Positions 13,701-32,342 of a DNA stretch of 64,000 bases are shown here, piece after piece. Numbering within the stretch: position 1 is the stretch's first letter; each line of letters starts with the position of its first letter. The stretch is from Apostichopus japonicus. Its lineage: Eukaryota > Echinodermata > Holothuroidea > Aspidochirotida > Stichopodidae. The stretch spans positions 7,501,001 through 7,565,000 of the forward strand of contig NC_092579.1 of the NCBI RefSeq assembly GCF_037975245.1, given 5' to 3'. The notes under the pieces were generated by a model. That model did no database searches and was not told the DNA's origin. It worked only from the letters and a program-made list of their open reading frames with translations. Both the position numbers and the translations under genes were made by a program.

Positions 13701-14882
13701 CAAAAAATTAGTCAAATTATGTATTCAGTACTCCATAATTGCTTTGACAGTGTTACCTTGTGACAATTTCTTCCCTTCTGTTATTAACGATACTTTCAGG
13801 CAAACAGCAGTACAGTGACATATCTGTGAAAATCCAGGAAGCATCATCTTTGACCAACAGCAGCTCAAATGAATTGTCCAATCAGGGTCAACCATCTCTG
13901 ATGATGATGTCATCAGTGGGTGAAGATTCGATGAAGGATATTTGGAAGTTACTCGAGCTTCCTCCCAGCCCTTCACCAGGTAAATTAGAACTTCAGATTT
14001 ATTGAAATATGAATATTTTCAAACTATGTTATTTCATTTATATTATTACAATACTCAATTTGTGTGTATATATATCTACAGCAACCTAACAGTATGTGAA
14101 AATGTTGTTCACTGAATCAATGGTGATAACAAATTTTTAATATCTTGTGAAGAAGGGGAAGTCCCCCGGGGGACACGTGGTTGTGGTGCACTGTGGTGCC
14201 CCAGGAGAGATTGTTGAATTGCGCACACTTTGGTGTGTAGGTGTGACAAGGCTAAGTTGTCAAAGCGCATAGAACTTTTGGATAATGTGCTATATAAATA
14301 ACAGCGTAATAAATCATGAAATCATATTGATGGTAACTAGATTATGTGTTGATGAGGGTGACAGCCTCTCCTCCGTGCCGGTGCTCTGTGTACAACATTT
14401 AGCACCAAGAAAACCAACCATGATTGTGCTACATTAATGTTGCCCCCAAATTTGCCAAACGGAACATTCCAGTTATGTACATAGATCTTATAATCAGCTG
14501 ACTCTTGCTGGTTAACAGTATTTATAGTTAACATACAGATGAATTCACTGCTTGTTTCAACAACAACAAAATTACACTTAATGTTTTTGCAAATGTGAAA
14601 ATTATTTATTTTGCTTTGTTCTTTCTACATTCTTACCCAGTTCCTTTCTATGAGGTTCCCGAGGCAGGGCATGCTGTTTCTTTCCAAACAACTAGTTCAC
14701 TTGAAAACGAGAGAAGTGAGATAGAAGTTATCGGCAGCAGAACTCAAATATCATCTAAACCAACAAATCAACAACGACAAGTACATCTATCTGCTGCCGC
14801 TGCCGGTAAGATCAGACAACAGCCAGTCAAGCAGAAGAAGTCGCAAATTAGGAATTACAATCAACGAGATGAGATAACCTGA
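4715..14882 (+). CDS. CCDC57: CCDC57 orthologue, coiled-coil centrosomal protein (5' partial, spliced)
   Basis: In vertebrates CCDC57 is a centrosome and centriolar-satellite coiled-coil protein needed for centriole duplication and cilia. Exons I can place, all with GT-AG borders and matching phase: 4715-4789, 5359-5559, 5852-6010, 7004-7166, 8327-8464, 9601-9766, 9976-10232, 10703-10786, 10973-11048, about 11505-11785, 12852-13020, 13800-13979, 14641-14882 (TGA at 14880). Together they give about 729 residues. Nearly all is charged heptad-type coiled coil. Diagnostic matches to human CCDC57: LEVDWQRRYEDAERNQ (exon at 7004), a C-terminal KDIWKLLELPPSPSPG block (13.9 kb) and the ending IRNYNQRDEIT. 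The first exon here aligns with roughly the middle of the human N-terminal half, so a few hundred residues are missing upstream. The 11048/11505 junction is the weakest: a better-looking acceptor at 11528 breaks the frame, while 11505 keeps it. Orthology is well supported; exact borders are inferred. Confidence 0.9.
6100..6355 (-). mobile_element. LINE reverse-transcriptase ORF C-terminal fragment
   Basis: On the minus strand it encodes RKRGRPRARWMDGVKQATGL and then VITRGRTQLDGTR, the motif string seen at the extreme C-terminus of many invertebrate LINE endonuclease/reverse-transcriptase proteins. The string GDWIH continues in another frame, so it is broken by a frameshift. It lies in a CCDC57 intron and directly abuts a plus-strand LINE tail. 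Confidence 0.7.
6362..6776 (+). mobile_element. LINE (L2/CR1-like) 3' fragment with (ATT)n tail
   Basis: The plus-strand frame ends with AFSVAAPSLWNKLPF and IFKRQLKTFLFDS, the usual end of L2/CR1-type reverse-transcriptase ORFs, and a stop at about 6668. The 3' tail has GTAAAGCGC, then GCGCTATATAA at 6742-6752, then an ATT simple repeat. It is truncated at the 5' end. Intronic in CCDC57. Confidence 0.75.
7206..7630 (+). repeat. Minisatellite, about four 106-119 base units
   Basis: The core CATCATCAAAGTGAAAGATT starts near 7283, 7402 and 7513, with a decayed fourth copy at 7619. Each unit also contains TGACTTGTTAGT, AGTGAGAGGCCAA and a C-rich tract of variable length. It begins 40 bases after the donor of the CCDC57 exon ending at 7166, so it is intronic. 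Confidence 0.85.
7921..8292 (+). mobile_element. LINE 3' fragment with (TATG)n tail, copy 1
   Basis: Shares long near-identity with 15896-16276. The decayed frame reads RYCSGRSNLRSASDTTLL, then MWNSLPV and IFKKALKTYLYSKI, the C-terminal end of an L2/CR1-like reverse transcriptase. The tail carries GCGCTATATAA (8257-8267) followed by TATG repeats. It ends 34 bases before the acceptor of the CCDC57 exon at 8327. Confidence 0.8.
8631..8901 (+). mobile_element. hAT-like MITE with perfect 8-base target-site duplication
   Basis: Left end CAGGCGCGTAGCGAGG, right end CCTTGGCTATGCGCCTG (inverted). The flanks are ACTGCAGA at 8623-8630 and again at 8902-8909, an exact 8-base duplication, the size made by hAT transposases. 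271 bases, no ORF of note, G- and C-runs near the right end. Intronic in CCDC57. Same family as 3711-4042 and 12175-12485. Confidence 0.9.
10848..10900. repeat. AT-only tandem repeat, about 19-base unit
   Basis: AAATATATTTATATATTT recurs nearly three times in a row. The unit is itself close to palindromic, so the tract could form hairpins. It lies in a short CCDC57 intron (10787-10972). Confidence 0.7.
12175..12485 (+). mobile_element. hAT-like MITE with 8-base target-site duplication (7/8)
   Basis: Starts CAGGAGCATAGCGAGG and ends CTTGGCTACGTGCCTG. Flanks are GGTACTCA (12167-12174) and GTTACTCA (12486-12493), one mismatch. The interior matches 8631-8901 with a short extra segment near 12220-12250. 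Intronic in CCDC57. Confidence 0.85.
14154..14318 (+). mobile_element. SINE or LINE-tail fragment
   Basis: The end reads TCAAAGCGCATAGAAC and GTGCTATATAAATAACAGCG, a decayed version of the 3' tails at 6742 and 8257. Upstream is a GC-rich body with GTCCCCCGGGGGAC. It may be a SINE that shares its tail with a partner LINE. No clear tRNA-type promoter boxes recognised. Confidence 0.45.
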
Positions 14883-15580
14883 AAGGACAGAGGCAATCGC
14901 TAGAATTAAGAATCCACATTCCTCTCGATGAGAAAGTTTTTTCGATGGTGCTGTTTACACCCTTCACTGTACAACAGTGCAATAGATCTGCTGTCTGCAC
15001 AGAACACCAAACCTGTGCCGGGTCACCTGTGATCATCTCTGATGCAGATGCTACTAGGATGGTAATGTTCATCAGGTCTTGTATTAACATGTTATACTTG
15101 TACCAAACAATACCAAGTCAATAGTCTTCAATTATTGCCGTTAGATATAGCTGGGTGGTCTTCCTGATATGCAAAAGGAAATATGAATATGCAACACCTG
15201 CATCAATTAGCCACACAATTATTCATATTTTGTGGAAAGAAATGCATTCCTTGGTTCATGGAAATGCATTCTTTTGTTCAGGTAAATGGATTGTCTTTGA
15301 GATATGTACTCTTGCATTTATGCCTGTAATAATAAGGGGAATAAGTTGGATCCTTGGCAAAAACAAAGATCTAAGTGTGAGCAAAATGTTTAATTCAGTG
15401 GCAGCCTTTATCAGTGCCTTAAGATAAATTGCTAGATTTTATGCCCTTCCTAGACTTCATCAGAAATTGAATATTCTCAACTTACAGCACCATGCAGGAT
15501 CCTTGACAAAGCTAGAGTAGAGTTTAAACAAAATTTTATTAATAATGATAATGTATAATAAAGACTAATATATATTTTGA
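14883..15580 (+). other. CCDC57 3' untranslated region
   Basis: Follows the CCDC57 stop codon with no splice donor needed. AATAAA at 15557-15562 is the first canonical polyadenylation signal and fits transcript end shortly after. Small spurious ORFs here are not supported. Confidence 0.6.
15557..15562 (+). terminator. Polyadenylation signal AATAAA of CCDC57
   Basis: Canonical hexamer about 675 bases after the CCDC57 stop codon. Confidence 0.55.
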
Positions 15581-15721
15581 ACCAAAGACGGACGGATGTG
15601 TTTCTTTTGTTGTTGTTGTTGCTTGTCGTAGTTGTAAATTAGTAGTACATTAGTAAACATTAGTAGTACATTACTAACTTGCCATCTTGTCGTTGCCATC
15701 TTGTCGTTTGTTGTCTGATTC

Positions 15722-16276
15722 TCTCTAGGCTGGGTTATGGAAATTCCCTGCTTCTTGGCTGTATTAAACAAGAGTAACATCCTGAGGTTGCAACGTATCC
15801 AAAACTGGGCGGCGAAACTTGTGTGTCAAAGCTTTAAAGTATGATCATACGACCCCTTATTTACATAAACTACATTGGCTTCCTGTCGAAGTGAGAATTA
15901 TTTTCAAAGTTATGGTTCTAGTTTATAAACTGTGTATAAGCAGTACCGCCCCCGCATACTTATGTGCTTGTCTCTCTCGTTACTGCTCTGGTAGATCAAA
16001 CTTACGCTCTGCTTCTGACACCACACTCCTCACTGAACCCAGTACCATCAGGACCCTCAAGTCAGCGTAGGGCAAATCTTTCTTTTTCGTTACCCCACTC
16101 ATGTGGAATAGCCTACCTGTTAGCATGAGGAGTTCTCATTCTTTGTCCATTTTCAAGAAAGCTTTGAAAACTTATCTATATTCTAAGATTTAGCTTTCTT
16201 TTTGTAAAGAGCTACGATCTCGATGTAGTAGCGCTATATAAGTGTCTAATATGTATGTATGTATGTATGTATGTAC
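15722..16276 (+). mobile_element. LINE 3' fragment with (TATG)n tail, copy 2 (longer)
   Basis: Contains more of the C-terminus than the 7921 copy: LGYGNSLLLG, LRLQRIQNWAAKLV and LHWLPVEVRIIFKV, then RYCSGRSNLRSASDTTLL. This order is typical of L2/CR1-like reverse-transcriptase ends. Frameshifts and stops show it is dead. The tail holds GCGCTATATAA at 16231-16241 and TATG repeats. Confidence 0.85.
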
Positions 16277-17704
16277 ATTAGTAAACAGGGTAACAGCTCC
16301 CCTGATGTAGAGTAGTGTTTGTGACTTGTATAGCAATGTCTCTAGAATTAAACAGGTTGTCAGAAGGGATCATAATACTTTTATTTCCCATTTATATCTT
16401 TCAAATATTGTCAACTTTGACAAAAGCATAGGTCTAATCCATTATGATTTCTTGAACAGATAAAACAAAAGAAAAAACAATGGAAAAAGAACCAAATTCA
16501 AAATATAATATTACAAAAGCATATTTATTTCATCATAGTATTTCTGTATATCTAAGAAACAGAATCCTACAGACTTTACATTCTCCAAAAAGGAATGAAA
16601 CCTGTATACACCAGTGTTTGCTTTAAGACGTGCAATTTTGGGATTCCCGCAATTTAAAATCACCCCAAATTTGAAATCACCCCCAAACATAATTGACTAG
16701 AGAAATCCCCCCTCCCCTCCTTTTAAACATCCTAACACTGGTATACACCCATTTTATAGAAACTGTAAAAGTTCTTATAGTGTTACAAGTATTACTAAAA
16801 CTATCTCTTCCAAAGAGATATAGAGATTTTTATAAATGGTTTTCTCAAGACTTTGAATCCTACTACTCATCTGGAAAAGAAACTATACAAATGAATTTGT
16901 TTTATTGTCTTCTCATTATGGGTATCATTGCTGTACCCCCCTAGTCATTTTTTACACAAACATGGTGCACCATGCTAAAAGGGGTCTGACATACTACAAC
17001 AAATTAAAAGTCAATCAGTAGAACATGCAGATACTAATGGAGTCTTGCGTGGTGGTGCTAAGTAAAAAATGAAGACTTTATGTATTGGAAAGACAAACTA
17101 CTAAATACACTTATGGCATTGGATATGTTCTACAATCAATGAAGAATGTGAAAACTTTTAGATTTGGCAAAGTACAGTTGCATGTGTGGGGATCATAACA
17201 TATAGAAATACAGAATTCCAACACAATGAGAACTCTTGCAGTAAAGAGTATTTAATTGACTCTTTACTTACCACTAACAATTTTTTTATTGAGGCTGTCT
17301 CAAACATTTTGCTTGAAAATGACACACCCTGAATATATTTGTAGAATTCTCTTTTCTTTTTCAAAAATGTAAATCCACATACTTTATCAGGGCAAAAATT
17401 TAGGGGAAGAAAGACTCTGTTAAGGTGAGTGTTCAAGATTACATTTGGTCCTAGTTTGTATTGGTTTGACCAAATAAACCAAGAACTGATCCAAGAATTT
17501 CTTCGATTGATGACATCAAGACACCCAGCTGCCTGCTTTTGTACTCAAATATTATAGATAATTCACCATTCAGGACTGACAAATCAGACTCAACATGTTA
17601 TACAGATTCCTTGTCTATTCAACTTACCTCACAATTCCACATACACAGGTTTGATGATTAATTGAAATGAAAACTGAACATTTATAACTAACAGGCTGCA
17701 TTGT
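16277..17704. other. Intergenic, nothing identified
   Basis: AT-rich sequence between a LINE tail and a hAT-like element. Open frames here (for example 16693-16944 plus and 17158-17436 minus) have low-complexity AT-driven composition and no splice context or recognisable motif. Confidence 0.4.
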
Positions 17705-17712
17705 CAAATAAG

Positions 17713-19422
17713 TAGTGTTCAACCGATTAACCTAATCGGAATCGGTACGAATATTGCATAATCGGAACATAATCGGAATCGGTAAAATTTACGTGGAATA
17801 CCAGTTATTTCATACCGATTATTCAAAAACATATGGAAGGTGAAAATATCATTATTCAAAAACATATGGAAGTTGAAAATATCAACTGATGTATTAGGTT
17901 TGTTCTTTTACTACGAAATATTAAAATAAGACACCCTCGATACGTCTTTCACAATGTAATTTCATCAAATTAGGCTGCCAGGGTCGCCGATTTTGCTTGC
18001 CTCGTGGTTAGTGACTTCAAATTTCTTGGCACAGTAGGCATAGCAGCAATACCAATTTCGCGAATTAACGAATGTGCTTGACAGGGTCGGAAATAAGCGG
18101 GAGCGATGTGCTAAAAAGCCCTCCTAAAGCACAATTACGAGTGCGAAAAAGATATATAAGAAAATCGCCCTCGTTATATCAGGTGTCTGTGTAAAATTAA
18201 TTGTGACATGCGTTTGCTTTAGCTAGGAATTGCAGTTGCAGCGCGAATCGCGCAAACAGTTTTCACATCTCGCATCAAATTTGAAGCAGTGCGGTAGGGT
18301 CGCGCACAATCCCCGGGAAGTCACCGTGGAAAATTACGGCCTGCACGAAGCAATTTCAGTACCAGCGAAAATAACCTAAAATCCTCACAAATCTCCGACC
18401 ACATGGTAGCCTTACTTCACACTAAGTCAACTGCATGGAAATCTAACCTTGCCATCTGTTAATTCGCTCTAGTAGTGTCGCAAATAAAAAAATAAAAATA
18501 TCCACGGAATCTGCAATCTTCGACCACATGTTAGCCTAACAACCACACTAAGTCAATGAGAAATGTAGCCTAACCATCGGTTGCCAAAAAAAAAAAATTG
18601 CGTAGCACACTTTCAATTTGCTGGAAATCGGCATTTGTTTGGAAGGTACTGTAAGTGATACAGTATGTCTTATAGAGGGAATGTTATATTTTATATTGGA
18701 GTAGTTTCTAGTTGTTATTATTTCTTTACATCAATCTGGTATTACATTTTAGAGTAATTTTAAACAAGTTACGATGGTACAATTTGCTTTTCAGTTTGAT
18801 TGGCCTAAGCTTACATTTTCTAATTGAACCTGAATAGAGTTAAATAGGTAACGAATAGATATGTTTAACTTGAAGTTCGTAACATTTCTATATGTTCATA
18901 AACAGTATAATACTGAAAATAAGTAGAAACTAATGTCGGAATGAAGGCAACATATCATTAAAATTTACACTTTGGTAAATATTGAAGATGGATGGTTTGT
19001 CTGAGATACTTTTTGAGATGGATATTTTGAGTAACTATTCTAAGCCCATTTCAAGCCATTAACAGGTGACATTCACGTCGATGTGGTTAGGCCATTCGCT
19101 TAGCACAGTACTGACTAGGTAGGATGTCATATTTCCGTATTTTGGAAATTTAAATAAAAAAACACTTTTTTTTTTCTTTCCGAGTCACTCCAGAGGTAAT
19201 TTGGTACATGTATACAAAATGATACCTTAGAGCCTTGTATAACAACGAAGCAAAAGGAAACGGGAAAATCACAACAATTATTGTTTCTGTCAAACTTTAT
19301 TGCCGATTTCGTAACAATTTTCTCATTTTCAAATAATCGGAATCGGAATCGGAATCGGTACGATTATGGAAAAAATAATCGGTAATCGGTATTTTCTGTT
19401 ATGCATAATCGGTTGAACACTA
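17713..19422. mobile_element. 1.7-kb hAT-like non-autonomous transposon with AATCGG subterminal arrays
   Basis: Ends are perfect inverted repeats: TAGTGTTCAACCGATTA at the left and TAATCGGTTGAACACTA at the right. Flanks are CAAATAAG at 17705-17712 and exactly CAAATAAG at 19423-19430. The 8-base duplication and TAGTG/CACTA ends point to the hAT superfamily. Just inside both ends AATCGG or its variants repeat many times, as expected of transposase-binding subterminal repeats. Two near-identical 32-base units start at 17822. No transposase frame seen. Confidence 0.92.
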
Positions 19423-20063
19423 CAAATAAGATTGTGGTTTATCTTCAAACTTGACAAAGAACGCTGCTTTAATGGATTAGCCCCTTCTAGTTTTGGTCAA
19501 CTGAGTTATTAATAACACAGACATCATTTACACCCTAAAACACCGTCTATCATTTAATGGTTTAGTCCAAAGTATTCTCCAGGGACAAGTTGGACCTGGC
19601 TTTATGTCTTATTTTCTTTCAATAGATTGGTTTAATGATAAACTATTAAAGCCTCTTTTAAGGACCAACTTCAATGGTTGACATATTTAAAATGTTTGAC
19701 TGTTGTCACTGCCATTTTGCTTCTTCTCTCATTAAATTTAAATTTGTCACTTTCACTAATATTACAAAACTTGTTGTGACTTCTGATTATTTCTGTTTTG
19801 AAAATTATATTGAACTATTTGCAGCAAAATCATGTAATGCATCCAATTCCACTGGACCTTTATCAGTATATTACATGTGGATCCTTTGAAAAGACCAAAA
19901 ACCATCGGATTACAGCAACCATTCTGAACCCTTTCCAAGTCAATATCTAACACAACTGCCCTTTTAAGAAGAGCAATTCTATTGGATGGTGAAGGGTTCC
20001 CTGCCTGATAGTTCTGGTGTGACATCACCACAGACTCTTGGCATATTTGTTCCAGACCCTGCG

Positions 20064-22724
20064 TCAGGAAGCAGCAACTTGCTGAAGTGGTTCTTGAAGG
20101 TATTCTGCCAGAGCTTGAATCTGTCACCAAAACAAAAACAAGGGTTTGATTATAATTGGTTAAAGGGTGTGAAGACTCGCGCATCAATAAACATCTCATG
20201 CTGGTAATCTGACCTAGTTTCAAATGAGGTGTAACAGAATTGTTAGACACCACCATTGATCCCAGGAAATACACACAGCTTGCTACCGCCGGTAATTAGA
20301 CACTAGTGTACAGTCAATACATACAGCTGCGGTCAATACCCACAGCACAGTGTACAAACGATACAGCGATGGACATCTCAGGTCCAGCTAAAGATAACAA
20401 TTAAGGTATCACATTTCATTACTGTCTGCATTTTGTAGCGACAAGAAGAAAACTTCACTTGCAAGCAACGGAAAGCTAACGTTTTCAGAGCGCGACACGC
20501 AGTTTGGGCCTTTAAAACCAAAAAAGGATACAGGTGGTGAAGGAATTTGATCATACATTACCATTTTGTTTGCATCTATTCTAGGTATATGAACCTAAAA
20601 ACCGGTTTGAATCGGAAACAGACTCTATAATAATGCCAATGAGACTGGTCATAAAGAATGATATGGAAAAAAGGAATGCAATTTTTACTGGATTCCAAAT
20701 AATACCTTCTTTTTCAGCATACCAATCCCCACAGTTGTATCTGCATACACACATAATAGGAGGTTTGCAACCTTTGTTATGCCAACTCTTCCATTCTGAA
20801 AAGTAGGAAGAACAGATTTGATTATTTAGAAATAAAGCAAGACAGAGAAATCATGTATTTGAACCAGATATGATACTTTTCCATCAATTTATTTGATATA
20901 GTAGCTTTTTAAGATCTTAATACCACAAATACACAATTGTAGTGATAGTGGACAGAGCTGTTTTAGTGTGCGATAAGAAGATACATGTAAGTACAACACA
21001 GCAGATTCTTTATTGAATAAACATTGTTATATAATTATTACTATAGGTATGATTAAATTGCACATCTGGGCCACATGCAACAAGTAAAATAAGAACCACC
21101 CCTAAAATCATGCAATAGGTCCATATCACATCTGTCATGGTGTAATTGCACCCAGTAAAAAAAAAAGGACATTTTACAGAAATATCAATCTTAGATGTGG
21201 TATAGCTCTTTCACAGAATGTCTATAGGCTGTAGGCACTACATTAATTCTGATCATGTTTTAGACCAATAGGGACCACTGCCATCTGTCCAAGTTGTGAT
21301 TTATATGTATTGCTTTTGTTTCTAGAGTTAATGACAAATGCCCCTATAAAAATATTAGGTCAATCAATAAAAGTGGCTGGACTACCTAATCTACATAACA
21401 GATCATTAGGTTAACAAGACTAGATCTCAAATAACATGTTTACAATGTAGTACAAGTTTACTAAGTACAGACAAGTGGTGTTGGATGTCACTCATGAGGT
21501 CTCTATTGTGTATGTATATGAAACTTGAAAGAACCTTTTTGGTCGACTTACAGGAATTTAAAAGTCATAGGGCTAACAGTAATTAGGTCTGGATTGAAAA
21601 AGGGAAGTTATTACTTACTTAGCTTTAAAGGAGAATTCCAGTCATTGAGTATATTTTCAAAAATGAACATGCTGTTCTTTGACATATCAACACTGAAATT
21701 CCCCCTGAAGTCACCTTCTTAGTTTCACCCCTTATTCAATCATATAACTACTTGCCTCACAGTCCATCAGGACCATGTGAAGGTCATCTTCCTCCAGAGC
21801 TGTTTGCCCATTCTTTTCATATGCACTCCAGATGTTACTTGCAATGGCTGCTGTGACCCTCGCATCCTTATCCCCATAACCTGAGTATGCAAGCAATGAT
21901 CCTTCCCTGTTTAGTAATCTGGAAGAGAAAAGTTGAGATTAGTCAGACAACATATTACACATACATGTGGCTTCTAAGAAAGTTAGATATAGAAACTGCT
22001 GAGAGAAAGATGAGAAGTTATGTTCTAAGTTGAAAGACTTCATGGGAAATTTATCAACCAGCATAGAATGTAGGTAGCATACCCAATAAAAGTCACCTGT
22101 GTATAAGTCTACACAAGTGGTAGCAAACCGGAAACGTGCACAAAATCGGACAGACTTTGTGATAAAGGTTATGTTTGTCATGTGGATGCTTTATTGAAAG
22201 TTAATGTTGTGACAACATTTGGTCCACTGTAGAACACTTTATGCCTTCCAGGTGCACATTCTCCAACCTTCACTTTTCCAAGCTGACATTGTAAAAATTA
22301 AAATGACCATGGTTATAGTATTGTGAAAGGTTGGTATGATATATCTTCAGAGCAAAATACATGGTAGACCTTTGCCTAGCTTGTAACTTTGTTGTACTTT
22401 GCAAATACTATATAACAAGACTTCTGCCTTCTGATACCACACCTTGAAGGCATACTGTAACCTGGATTTAATGTGTAAGTCAATAGGGATATTGGGTATT
22501 TCATTTAGGCATTAAAGTTAGTATGTAGGCTAGGTAGGCCAAATTACTAGTACAGTAGGTTTATGCCAGTATACTTAGGCCTAGGCTACAGTAGGCCTAA
22601 CTTTTACTTGAAAGTTCTACGGTAGCTTTGAGAAAGTTTTTGAATGCAAATCTTACAATGAACTTTGTACGCCATTAGTATTGGCTTGACTTAACACCTG
22701 TGTTAAAGCCTTGGGTTTCAACAT
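20064..22724 (-). CDS. LAMTOR2: LAMTOR2 (p14/ROBLD3), Ragulator complex subunit
   Basis: Encodes a roadblock-domain subunit of the Ragulator, the lysosomal scaffold that anchors Rag GTPases and activates mTORC1; it pairs with LAMTOR3. Four exons on the minus strand: 22657-22724 (ATG at 22724), 21756-21918, 20706-20795, 20064-20120 (TGA at 20066-20064). Phases join exactly and give 125 residues, the human length. Recognisable blocks in order: [83 protein letters not shown] at the end. The intron after LMDCE starts GAG|GCAAGT, a GC donor; GT alternatives nearby break the frame. Intron 3 contains a TTAA-flanked MITE (20160-20515). Every exon is too short for a simple ORF scan. Confidence 0.97.
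20160..20515 (-). mobile_element. TTAA-flanked MITE, family A copy 1
   Basis: Starts TTAAAGGGTGTGAAGACTCG and ends GGGCCTTTAA. In reverse orientation it matches the copies at 48109, 53869 and 63486 along its length (for example GATGGACATCTCAGGTCCAG here against CTGGACCTGAGATGTCCATC there). TTAA at both borders suggests piggyBac-type insertion. Intronic in LAMTOR2. A 170-codon minus frame crossing it is accidental. Confidence 0.88.
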
Positions 22725-23550
22725 TGCTGTTTCAAACTTTTCCTGCTCGTCGCTTTGAAATATGTATAACTAGGCCTAGTCTATAACACCAATATGTATG
22801 AAGTATATGCAGGAACTACAATATATCACAGATGTGTCGACGGTACACTGTGCTAGCTTTACAGGAAATTCAATTGCCCAGATTCTCCTACGGTCAATTT
22901 GCTACGTATAATGCCTTTACAGAATTCTATTTTGTGTCTGCTTAGAAAAAAGCTTAAAATTAACGTAATGTTGTTGTGAAGTATTTTAAATTGAGTAACA
23001 TTTCAGAAGATGAATCTTAAAGTGCAAGTCCAGTCTTCAAAGATGGAAAACTGTGAAGGATTTTGGATATCAATCAGTCAAAATGGTCATTGCTGCGTTT
23101 CAAGGCGACTCACATGACAGTCACGTGACTTTTGGAACTCGTGTCTGCCTTAGAATTTCAGTGTGACCATTTTTTAGTTTGTTACTATTTGTTAAACCTT
23201 TTAGATAAGAGGAAGCTTAAAGTTGATGAAATACGTTTAGCCATCGCAATCGTTTCGCTGTGTACATTTGGCTAATGTATGGTAAACTACAATGGACTGC
23301 CTGCAAAAGTTCACTCCGGAAATGCAATTCAAATGAGCCAACTGGGAATGTAGAATAGCAACGTATCGAACACCAAACTGGTCAATATTATAAAAAAGCA
23401 AATGCTGTTTTGTTTTGCACTTTACATGCATATTGCACACTCTTCGTGTTGGGAGGCCTGTCATTGTCAGCAGCACTTCTGTATTTCAAAGCACGTTCTT
23501 GGTCCGAAGATTTGTTTCATGAAGAACAACTCATGGTAATTACTCCAGAA
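22725..23550. promoter_or_regulatory. Divergent LAMTOR2/ECD promoter region
   Basis: About 826 bases separate the start codons of the minus-strand LAMTOR2 and plus-strand ECD, so the genes are head-to-head and probably share regulatory DNA. It contains the palindrome GTCACGTGAC (23120-23129) and CACATGAC just before it. No TATA box placed confidently. A minus-strand open frame at 23237-23476 has no resemblance to any known start and is ignored. Confidence 0.65.
23120..23129. promoter_or_regulatory. CLEAR-type E-box GTCACGTGAC
   Basis: Perfect 10-base palindrome identical to the consensus bound by TFEB/MITF-family factors at vertebrate lysosomal genes (also bound by USF). It lies about 396 bases upstream of the LAMTOR2 ATG and 422 upstream of the ECD ATG. 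Its link to a lysosomal-complex gene is suggestive; binding is not shown. Confidence 0.6.

Positions 23551-32342
<8,792 letters not shown>

Noticed and set aside
19762-20274. 170-codon minus-strand open frame
   Set aside because: It runs through the family A MITE and the last LAMTOR2 exon in a different frame from the real one; composition is not protein-like outside that exon.
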